A stretch of DNA of 20,959 nt from an uncultured Moraxella sp. (GTDB taxonomy: Bacteria; Pseudomonadota; Gammaproteobacteria; Pseudomonadales; Moraxellaceae): contig CAKAQU010000013.1 of NCBI GenBank assembly GCA_916720335.1, forward strand, positions 1-20,959, given 5' to 3'. Positions 6,947-13,122 of the stretch are shown in pieces (positions within the stretch are counted from its first letter, which is position 1; every line of letters starts with the position of its first letter). The notes below the pieces were generated by a model, which saw nothing but the letters and a program-made list of their open reading frames with translations, was not told where the DNA came from and did no database searches. A program made the position numbers and the translations under genes.

Positions 6947-7831
6947 CTAACCAGTGAAGGACTGACAATGCGGACAATAGACACTAGCTCGCCCGGTAAT
7001 TTTGATATTTTCTAGTAATGTTCCGCAATCAAGACAGGGCTGCCCCTCTCGTCCATACACCAAAAGCGTTTGCTGAAAATATCCTGCCTTGCCATCACCA
7101 ACCATAAAGTCTTTTAGACTTGAACCGCCTTTTTTAATGGATTTATCCAAGATGATTTTGATGTTATTTGCTAAGATTTTCAACTGTTCTTTAGTTAATG
7201 AATGAGCAGGTGTTACAGGGTGAATGTGGCTTAAAAATAAACTTTCTGCAGCGTAGATATTGCCTACACCAACGACAATTGTTTGGTCCATAATGACCGT
7301 TTTGATTGGTTTTTTAATGGGATTTTTGCTTTGCCAAATTTTATGATATAAATAAAAACCGTTAAAATCGTTTTCTAAAGGCTCAACTCCCAAATGAGCT
7401 AAGTATTTATCAGCTAAATTTTGCCCATCGATATAATCATCGTTATCCGCCCAGGTAATGATGCCAAAGCGTCTTGGGTCGTGATAATATAAATTGGTTA
7501 ATAAACCATCTTCACCAATAAAAGTCATCACCATATGGTCATGCTTATCTAATGTTTTATCAGCATCAACGCGGCGCTGCTGTAAACTGCCTGACATGCC
7601 CAAATGTACCAACAAAGTCTTTTTGGTGTGGTCGGTTTGGTGGGTAAAGTATAGCAGTAAATATTTAGCACGGCGAACGGCTTTGGTGAATTGATAACCA
7701 ACCAAACTGGATAAATCGTTTGGTAAATATTCACGCAACCTTTTTCCTGAAGTATAGAATTTTGTAACGGTTTGCCCAATCAAAGGGTTTAGACTGGTTT
7801 TAGTGGTTTCAACTTCAGGTAACTCTGGCAT
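6947..7831 (-). CDS. mutM: Formamidopyrimidine-DNA glycosylase (Fpg/MutM)
   Basis: A 294-residue base-excision repair enzyme that removes 8-oxoguanine and formamidopyrimidines and cleaves the abasic site. Seen: the mature N-terminus PELPEVETT (catalytic Pro and Glu after Met removal), the conserved Lys56 in RRAKYLL and the LGMSG loop. Also seen are the H2TH region with VVGVGNIYAAESLF, the KAGYFQQTLLVYGREGQPC segment, and a C-terminal four-cysteine zinc finger (C--C / C--C, with GRASVYCPHCQ). At about 294 residues it is slightly longer than the usual 270. The start at ATG 7829-7831 is fixed because the N-terminal Pro is catalytic; the longer frame is therefore wrong. AAGGA precedes it. It lies 66 bp behind relA with no terminator between, so co-transcription is plausible; a TATAAT at 7847-7852 (minus) may give its own promoter. 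Confidence 0.97.
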   Translation of the reverse strand: MPELPEVETTKTSLNPLIGQTVTKFYTSGKRLREYLPNDLSSLVGYQFTKAVRRAKYLLLYFTHQTDHTKKTLLVHLGMSGSLQQRRVDADKTLDKHDHMVMTFIGEDGLLTNLYYHDPRRFGIITWADNDDYIDGQNLADKYLAHLGVEPLENDFNGFYLYHKIWQSKNPIKKPIKTVIMDQTIVVGVGNIYAAESLFLSHIHPVTPAHSLTKEQLKILANNIKIILDKSIKKGGSSLKDFMVGDGKAGYFQQTLLVYGREGQPCLDCGTLLENIKITGRASVYCPHCQSFTG

Positions 7832-7882
7832 ATTTTTCCTTGTTAGATTATAAAAAGTTAAATGATTAATTGAAGAAATTAC

Positions 7883-7896
7883 GTACAAATTTGTAC
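7883..7896. promoter_or_regulatory. Perfect 14-bp palindrome between relA and mutM
   Basis: GTACAAATTTGTAC is its own reverse complement. It ends one base before the relA stop codon and stands about 10 bp upstream of the weak -35 (TTCAAT) of a possible mutM promoter. Its shape suits a dimeric repressor or activator site. No regulator can be named from sequence alone. Confidence 0.4.
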
Positions 7897-7897
7897 A

Positions 7898-10261
7898 TTA
7901 ATTAGTGCTTCTGCGTGCCGAAAGCACACTTGGCTGTTGTTCAATTTTACCTAAAAGGCGCGATAAGTGGGCAATACCTGCCACTTCCACAAAAAATTTC
8001 ATGCGACAAATACTTTCATCATTATGGATGGTTTCAGCTCGATGAATATTCACTTTTTCGCGGTCAATTAAATTGACTAAATCACGTAAAAGCCCATCTC
8101 TTGGCGTAGCTTCTACAGTGATGGCAGTTGGCTGATATCGCCCAAAATGCTCTTGCCAATGCGCAATAACAACACGGTCCGGTTCTTTTTCAATTAGGCG
8201 TAAAAATTCAGCACACGATTGTTTATGAATGCTGACACCGCTAGACAAAGTAATAAACCCTGCAATTGGTTCGCCGTGTACGGGGCTACAGCATTTGGCA
8301 AGATGAATTTCAACGTTATCTAAGCCTTCTAAGTCAATTTTATACTTATTAGGTCGTGATATGGGTTTAATTTCAATGGTGGCTTCTTGAACGGGTGGGG
8401 TTTTTAAGCCTAACTTATCCGCTAATTTATCTACTAAAGCCGACGTATTGAGCTCACCCATTGCCAAGGATAGATATAATTCATCTTTATTCTTTTGGCT
8501 AAAATCCTGACACAGCTCATTAAAATTAATTTGATTAAGAGAAAGTGAAAGCCGTTCAATTTCTTTTAAAAACAGATTTTTCCCCGTTTCTATGTTTTTA
8601 TCACGGTCTTGTTTATTAAACCATTGTCTTAGTTTGGCTTTGGCTCGGTTTGTGTGGATATAGCCTAATGATGACATCAGCCAATCGCGGTTAGGTTCTC
8701 TGCTGGCTTTAGTGATGATTTCAACTTGATCACCAGTTTTGGGTTGGTGAGTTAAAGGCACATAACGCCCATTAACTTTTGCTCCTTGAGCTCGGTTGCC
8801 AATGGCTGTATGTACATAGTAAGCAAAATCCAGTACCGTTGCTCCTTTGGGAAGCTCAATAATATCGCCATCGCGACTAAAAACAAAAATCCGCTCGGCA
8901 TCATCGATTTCAAGCTCATCTTCGCTTTGTTCATTTTTATCGCCTGATAGTAATTGACGAAGTGAACTGATTTTTTGGGTGAGATAATCGTCTTGTTTGC
9001 CTTTTAAGCCTTCTTTATAATTTACGTGTGCTGCTTTGCCTAATTCGGCTTCAAAGTGCATATCAAAGGTACGAATTTGAATCTCTAGTGTGCGATTTTC
9101 AGCAATCACAACAGTGTGTAAGGATTTATAACCATTGGGCTTTGGGTTAGTGATGTAATCATCAAATTGTTCTGGAACATGTCGCCAAAGTCCATGCACC
9201 ACGCCAAGTGTGTGATAGCATTCAGCATTGGTATTAACCAGCACTCTTAAGGCTCGAATATCGTATAACTGGTCAAAAGATAAATTTTTCTTTTTCATCT
9301 TTCGCCAAATCGAATAAATATGTTTAACTCGTCCTGATATTTCGCATGAAATGCCTGTACGTGCCAACTCATCCTTTAAAATCGCTTGAACTTTTTCAAT
9401 ATACAGTTCGCGTTCACTACGTTTTTCAGCAAGCAAGCTGGCAATTTCTTTGTATTCATCAGGCGCTAAATAACGAAAAGCCAAATCTTCCAATTCCCAT
9501 TTTAATTGGGCAATCGACAGCCGATGAGCCAGTGGTGCGTAAATGGTCATGACTTCTCTAGCTACACGTTTTTGGCGGTCGGGTGTAGCAAAAGATAATT
9601 CACGCATGGCAAAAGTGCGTTCAGCAAGCTTAATTAAAACCGCACGCACGTCATTGGTGGTACTAATCAGCATACTGTAAATAGTGGATAACTGCTCGCG
9701 CTGATTGTTTTCAAAATAATCTTCAAGACGTTTGTTGCCTTCGATGCTTTCAGATAGTTTGCCCATTGCTAACGTATCAGCAACTAAATGAGCAATGTCT
9801 TGCCCAAAATTTTTTGCAATGGTATCTGTGTTGATAAGCTCGCGTCGTGCCGCTCGATAAAGCATGGCAGCGACCAAAGCATTTTCGTCCCAGTACAGAT
9901 ATGCCAAAATATCTGCCATACCAATTCCAGTTGCATAGGCACCAGAACGTACAGCGTGAGCTTTATTGGTTTGGATTTTAACAAATTCACACGCCCGACG
10001 AAGCATTGGTAAGTCATCTTTGCCAATGCGTTCAGCAACCACCTTTAACCAGCTTTGTATATCAATATCATCCTCACTAATACTAGCGGGCACAGTTTGA
10101 CTGTTGGAATGGTCAAGTTTGGTGGTGAGTTTGCGACTGTCTAGTTGCGATTTGATGTCTGGGTGAAGTCGTTTTCGGGCAAGGCTTGCGGTTAGACTGG
10201 CACTATCCTGACTGCTGTCATTGCCATGCAAAAGGGGTAGGCTATCTCGTATCTGTACCAC
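7898..10261 (-). CDS. relA: Monofunctional (p)ppGpp synthetase RelA
   Basis: A 787-residue ribosome-associated GTP/GDP pyrophosphokinase of the stringent response. Order: degenerate HD-hydrolase domain (about 75-260; the HD catalytic motif is absent, e.g. MLYRAARRELIN), synthetase domain (about 305-420, with GRVKHIYSIWRKM and NPKPNGYKSLHT), TGS domain (about 457-518). A conserved Cys domain (CC at 657-658, Cys683) and a C-terminal ACT/RRM (about 712-787) follow. Start: GTG at 10259-10261 gives MVQIRDSLP, matching the family start, and AAGGA lies about 7 bases before; another GTG 18 bases upstream overlaps that Shine-Dalgarno. Odd points: the EXDD motif reads QFDD (Gln365), and the usual AAHWxYKEG reads AAHVNYKEG (Val413). 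The N-terminus carries an extra Ser/Asp-rich stretch of about 50 residues. Confidence 0.95.
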   Translation of the reverse strand: MVQIRDSLPLLHGNDSSQDSASLTASLARKRLHPDIKSQLDSRKLTTKLDHSNSQTVPASISEDDIDIQSWLKVVAERIGKDDLPMLRRACEFVKIQTNKAHAVRSGAYATGIGMADILAYLYWDENALVAAMLYRAARRELINTDTIAKNFGQDIAHLVADTLAMGKLSESIEGNKRLEDYFENNQREQLSTIYSMLISTTNDVRAVLIKLAERTFAMRELSFATPDRQKRVAREVMTIYAPLAHRLSIAQLKWELEDLAFRYLAPDEYKEIASLLAEKRSERELYIEKVQAILKDELARTGISCEISGRVKHIYSIWRKMKKKNLSFDQLYDIRALRVLVNTNAECYHTLGVVHGLWRHVPEQFDDYITNPKPNGYKSLHTVVIAENRTLEIQIRTFDMHFEAELGKAAHVNYKEGLKGKQDDYLTQKISSLRQLLSGDKNEQSEDELEIDDAERIFVFSRDGDIIELPKGATVLDFAYYVHTAIGNRAQGAKVNGRYVPLTHQPKTGDQVEIITKASREPNRDWLMSSLGYIHTNRAKAKLRQWFNKQDRDKNIETGKNLFLKEIERLSLSLNQINFNELCQDFSQKNKDELYLSLAMGELNTSALVDKLADKLGLKTPPVQEATIEIKPISRPNKYKIDLEGLDNVEIHLAKCCSPVHGEPIAGFITLSSGVSIHKQSCAEFLRLIEKEPDRVVIAHWQEHFGRYQPTAITVEATPRDGLLRDLVNLIDREKVNIHRAETIHNDESICRMKFFVEVAGIAHLSRLLGKIEQQPSVLSARRSTN

Positions 10262-10298
10262 GGCATATCCTTTTATCACTATTTGCTATGATTGAGTT

Positions 10299-10326
10299 AG
10301 TATAACATAACTATTGATTTTGTTTA
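10299..10326 (-). promoter_or_regulatory. Promoter of relA
   Basis: On the minus strand TAAACA (plus 10321-10326), 16-bp spacer ending in TGT, TATACT (plus 10299-10304): an extended -10 promoter. The leader to the GTG start is about 30 nt. Confidence 0.6.
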
Positions 10327-10738
10327 TCGTGTTTTGGTTAGCGTCGTTTTGCAGTTTTTATCTGAATTCTTACGCAATTCACCCAAAAATATCGTTAATT
10401 TGTTGCAAATTTTTGACCAATTTTGATGCAGTTTGTTATTAAATTTGAATTTATCATTAGCCACTTATTCAAAAAAAGGTGGTTGATTATCGGAAATTTG
10501 GTTTTTGGTTAAGTTTTAATCTTGTGATAGCGTTATAATTATTGTTAACATAATTAGTAAGGTGTTGAAATGATACTTTTATAAACAATAATTGTTATTT
10601 GTGATTATCAAATTGGAATATTGCAAAAATATACTGCATTTTTCATTATTTGCTAGGTAATATGATTATGTCAAGAGATATCAATCCATTTAAGCAAAAT
10701 CCTCAATAATTATTCTTAAAAAGAATTATTTTTGCATT

Positions 10739-10782
10739 ACCAAATCTGTTTTTTTTGAAAATAGATGTTCAAACAGTTTGGT
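10739..10782 (+). repeat. Imperfect inverted repeat upstream of the 150-residue membrane protein gene
   Basis: ACCAAA-T-CTGTTT (10739-10751) pairs with AAACAG-TTTGGT (10771-10782): twelve pairs with one bulged T. Inside, GAA/TTC can extend the stem past a T-bulge. It could be an mRNA structure in the leader of the downstream gene or a protein-binding dyad. Confidence 0.5.
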
Positions 10783-10789
10783 GATATCA

Positions 10790-10834
10790 ATGATGCTTTT
10801 GCTATGTAGATTATTAATTGTAATGTTAGGTTAA
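10790..10834 (+). CDS. Possible 14-residue hydrophobic leader peptide
   Basis: ATG ATG CTT TTG ... GGT TAA encodes MMLLLCRLLIVMLG. GGTGA lies 5 bases before the first ATG and also forms the end of the inverted repeat. Its TAA stop overlaps the TTAAGGAAAAG ribosome-binding region of the next gene (start 10844), an arrangement that permits translational coupling. It is short enough to be chance in AT-rich DNA; nothing else supports expression. Confidence 0.2.
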   Translation: MMLLLCRLLIVMLG

Positions 10835-10843
10835 GGAAAAGTT

Positions 10844-11296
10844 ATGGCTAAAAAGAAAAATGAAGATGGTAGTGGTTTTGGTCTAATAGTTTTAATTGTA
10901 GGTGTGATTATTTGTTATTCGTGGGATTTTTTGGTTAGAAATAGGCTATTTCTGTCGATTGGTTTTGTTGTTTGCTTGCTCACTATTTTGCATTTTAGGA
11001 GAAAAAGTAAAGAAAAGAAAAGAGCAGAGATGGAAAGAAGAAGGATTGAGAGATTTAATTATTTATATAGTAAGTATGTGGATGAAGATATTGTTGTAAG
11101 TATTATGAATCAAGAATTTTGGCAAGGACAAACGGAAGAAATGTTGCTTGATTCACTAGGATATCCTGATGATAAAGATATTAAGGTTCTAAAAAGCAAA
11201 CGTCGTGAAGTTTGGAAATATGATAAAATTAGTGCCAGAAGTTATCGAACAAAAATCATACTTGAAAATGGTATTGTTGTTGGATATGATTATTAA
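10844..11296 (+). CDS. Two-TM membrane protein with BamE/SmpA-like C-terminal segment, probably horizontally acquired
   Basis: A 150-residue protein of unknown function. Two hydrophobic segments (about 11-31 and 34-51) are followed by a strongly basic charged stretch (RRKSKEKKRAEMERRRIERF, 52-71). A C-terminal domain follows with FWQGQTEEMLLDSLGYPDDK, a WKYDK strand and ENGIVVGYDY at the end. The pattern W-G-T---L---LG-P ... Y-Y ... ENG-V resembles BamE/SmpA-type or DUF2845-like folds found on small membrane-anchored proteins; this is inference. The good AAGGAAAAG ribosome-binding site fixes the start. Arginine is coded mainly by AGA/AGG and glycine often by GGA, unlike flanking genes that use CGT/CGC. 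This and the AT-rich surroundings suggest transfer from another genome. It is a lone gene with a terminator shared with mdh. Confidence 0.7.
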   Translation: MAKKKNEDGSGFGLIVLIVGVIICYSWDFLVRNRLFLSIGFVVCLLTILHFRRKSKEKKRAEMERRRIERFNYLYSKYVDEDIVVSIMNQEFWQGQTEEMLLDSLGYPDDKDIKVLKSKRREVWKYDKISARSYRTKIILENGIVVGYDY

Positions 11297-11304
11297 ATCT
11301 AGTA

Positions 11305-11340
11305 TAAAAAATAACACCCTAAATAGGGTGTTATTTTATT
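11305..11340. terminator. Bidirectional terminator between the 150-residue protein gene and mdh
   Basis: A perfect 10-bp stem, ATAACACCCT (11311-11320) and AGGGTGTTAT (11325-11334), with loop AAAT. It is flanked by A-runs on the left and T-runs on the right, so it works in both directions for the two convergent genes. Confidence 0.9.
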
Positions 11341-11352
11341 TATCAAACTAAA

Positions 11353-12339
11353 TTATAGTAAATGCGCAATCGCATCACGTTCATCAGTAAGTTCTTTTAG
11401 GGTAATGTTGATGCGCTCTTGGCTGAATTCGTCAATTTCCAAACCTTGAACGATTTTGTATTCACCATTTTCGGTGGTTACAGGGAAACCAAACATAACG
11501 CCTTCTGGAATGCCATAAGAGCCATCCGATGGAATGCCCATAGTTACCCATTCGCCATTGGTGCCAAGTGCCCAATCACGCATATGGTCAATTGCAGCAT
11601 TAGCAGCAGAAGCAGCAGAAGATAGACCACGAGCTTCAATAATGGCTGCACCGCGTTTACCTACAGTTGGTAAAAAGACATTTGCATTCCATTCTTGGTC
11701 GTTAATCATGTCTTTAACACTTTCACCATTGATGGTTGCAAAGCGATAATCCGCATACATAGTAGGGCTGTGGTTACCCCAAACGGTTAAGTTTTTGATG
11801 TCTTTAACTGCTTTACCAGTTTTTTTAGCAACTTGCGTTAAAGCACGGTTATGGTCAAGGCGCAACATAGCCGTGAAGTTTTTTGCTGGCAAGTCAGGCG
11901 CTGATTTCATGGCAATGTAAGCGTTTGTATTGGCAGGGTTGCCAACAACCAACACTTTAACATCACGGTTTGCTACATCATTTAAAGCTTTACCTTGTAC
12001 AGTAAAGATTTTGGCATTTTCTTGTAATAAGTCAGCACGTTCCATGCCAGGACCACGAGGACGAGCGCCAACAAGTAAAGCATAGTCAGCATCTTTAAAT
12101 GCCACATTTGGGTCGTCAGTACCAATCACATCAACCAATAATGGGAATGCACAGTCATCAAGCTCCATAATTACGCCTTGTAGGGCTTGTTGGGCTTTTT
12201 CTACTGGAATTTCAAGGAGTTGTAAAATAACTGGCTGGTCCTTGCCAAGCATCTCACCTGAAGCAATGCGGAATAATAAACTGTAGCCAATTTGACCTGC
12301 AGCACCAGTAACAGCAACACGAACGGGTTGTTTACTCAT
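11353..12339 (-). CDS. mdh: Malate dehydrogenase
   Basis: A 328-residue NAD-dependent malate dehydrogenase of the TCA cycle, cytosolic, of the longer LDH-like type. Seen: nucleotide loop TGAAGQIGYSLL (11-22), acidic residue after the second strand in LLEIP, and active-site arginines in GARPRGPGMERADLL (91-105). VVGNPANTNA, LDHNRA with catalytic Asp162, and LTVWGNHSP with catalytic His190 follow. The start at ATG 12337-12339 has AAGGAC at the right distance; the 40-codon upstream extension of the frame overlaps the promoter and is not coding. It is a single gene with promoter at about 12413-12441 and a terminator shared with the convergent gene. Confidence 0.97.
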   Translation of the reverse strand: MSKQPVRVAVTGAAGQIGYSLLFRIASGEMLGKDQPVILQLLEIPVEKAQQALQGVIMELDDCAFPLLVDVIGTDDPNVAFKDADYALLVGARPRGPGMERADLLQENAKIFTVQGKALNDVANRDVKVLVVGNPANTNAYIAMKSAPDLPAKNFTAMLRLDHNRALTQVAKKTGKAVKDIKNLTVWGNHSPTMYADYRFATINGESVKDMINDQEWNANVFLPTVGKRGAAIIEARGLSSAASAANAAIDHMRDWALGTNGEWVTMGIPSDGSYGIPEGVMFGFPVTTENGEYKIVQGLEIDEFSQERINITLKELTDERDAIAHLL

Positions 12340-12412
12340 GATATTGTCCTTAAAATGGTAAAATTTGTGATTTACAATATGGCAAAATCCACCTAAATTG
12401 TAAAATCGTCTT

Positions 12413-12441
12413 AGTTTAGCATGTACAAGTATAAATCGCAA
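12413..12441 (-). promoter_or_regulatory. Promoter of mdh
   Basis: On the minus strand TTGCGA (plus 12436-12441), 17-bp spacer ending in TGC, TAAACT (plus 12413-12418): an extended -10 promoter giving a leader of about 70 nt. A hairpin AAGCCT-TTTT-AGGCTT (12441-12456) touches the -35 and might be an operator or a weak terminator for the lipoprotein gene upstream. Confidence 0.55.
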
Positions 12442-12551
12442 AGCCTTTTTAGGCTTCATTATTTTTCTAAATGTTGTCTAACGTGGGTTGGCTTATAACA
12501 TACAATCTAATAATTAGCTCAAAGTTTTGGGCATTTTTACACTCAACGCAC

Positions 12552-13061
12552 TTACGGCACAATTTTTAACTTATGAGTGGCGCCATTGATAACATAAATA
12601 TCTTTACTCTGAGCGGCATGCGTGCAGGTATAGCTTGAACCAAATGAACCAGTTGTGTACCATGCATCACCTTGAAAGTAATATTCATAAGTTTGCCAGC
12701 CTGTGTAACCGCCATATGTATTTTTAGCATTGACATTCACGCAAGCAAGATACACTGGAAAACCTACCCATCCTTTACCCTCGTGTGAGCTTTTAAATGC
12801 GGAAAGAAAACCATCAAACGCTAACGTAGTTGTATAAAATACTTTGACAGGTTTCATGTAAAATTCAATTTTTGCGCTGTCATAATCTAACAAATTTCTT
12901 TGCAAATGCTGCCTAACGCTAGATTGGTAATTGCTTGGATAAGCACCATAATTTGCGCTGTGAATTTGTTTCATAGATAAGGTATCTAACACAGGTTTGG
13001 TGGTGGCGCAGCCTGATATTAATGCCAAAGTGGTTAATGAATAAATAATAAATTTTTTCAC
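12552..13061 (-). CDS. Lipoprotein of unknown function
   Basis: A 169-residue protein. Signal peptide MKKFIIYSLTTLALISGC has a textbook lipobox (LISGC), so Cys18 should be acylated. The mature part is rich in Tyr, Gly, Ser and Asn, without repeats, and holds two further cysteines (in LACVNVNAKN and SSYTCTHAAQ) that could form a disulfide. Segments such as GKGWVGFPVYLACVNVNAKN suggest beta structure. I do not recognise a family. The start is GTG (13059-13061). Its only Shine-Dalgarno (GAGGC) lies in the 3' arm of the slt terminator hairpin, with six T bridging to the GTG. The gene follows slt by about 60 bp on the same strand, so it is either read from slt read-through or from a promoter inside slt. 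The product is probably envelope-localised. Confidence 0.8.
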   Translation of the reverse strand: MKKFIIYSLTTLALISGCATTKPVLDTLSMKQIHSANYGAYPSNYQSSVRQHLQRNLLDYDSAKIEFYMKPVKVFYTTTLAFDGFLSAFKSSHEGKGWVGFPVYLACVNVNAKNTYGGYTGWQTYEYYFQGDAWYTTGSFGSSYTCTHAAQSKDIYVINGATHKLKIVP

Positions 13062-13065
13062 AAAA

Positions 13066-13090
13066 AAGCCTCTGATAAAATCAAAGGCTT
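13066..13090 (-). terminator. slt terminator hairpin overlapping the next gene's ribosome-binding site
   Basis: On the minus strand AAGCCT-T-TGAT, loop TTT, ATCA-G-AGGCTT: ten pairs with one mismatch, followed by TTTT. The 3' arm contains the GAGGC Shine-Dalgarno of the lipoprotein gene, whose GTG start follows the T-run directly. Confidence 0.8.
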
Positions 13091-13122
13091 ATTCTAGCAT
13101 TTTTTGTAAATTTATCAAAATA

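Larger units (their letters stand above)
10262..10843. other. 582-bp AT-rich gap with small ORFs and hairpins
   Basis: This gap separates divergent relA and the 150-residue membrane protein gene. The left 70 bp hold the relA promoter. I found no gene of ordinary size. Contents: a TATAAT at 10534-10539 without a good -35; a 15-codon frame at 10662-10709 (MIMSRDINPFKQNPQ) preceded by AGG; a 6-bp hairpin ATTCTT/AAGAAT followed by TATTTTT just after it; a long interrupted inverted repeat (10739-10782); and a 14-residue hydrophobic frame (10790-10834) abutting the next gene. Length and composition are unlike the compact intergenic regions elsewhere in the window. Confidence 0.6.

Noticed and set aside
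12340..12459. A 40-codon N-terminal extension of mdh
   Set aside because: It covers the predicted promoter; AAGGAC sits before the ATG at 12339, where the dehydrogenase fold begins.
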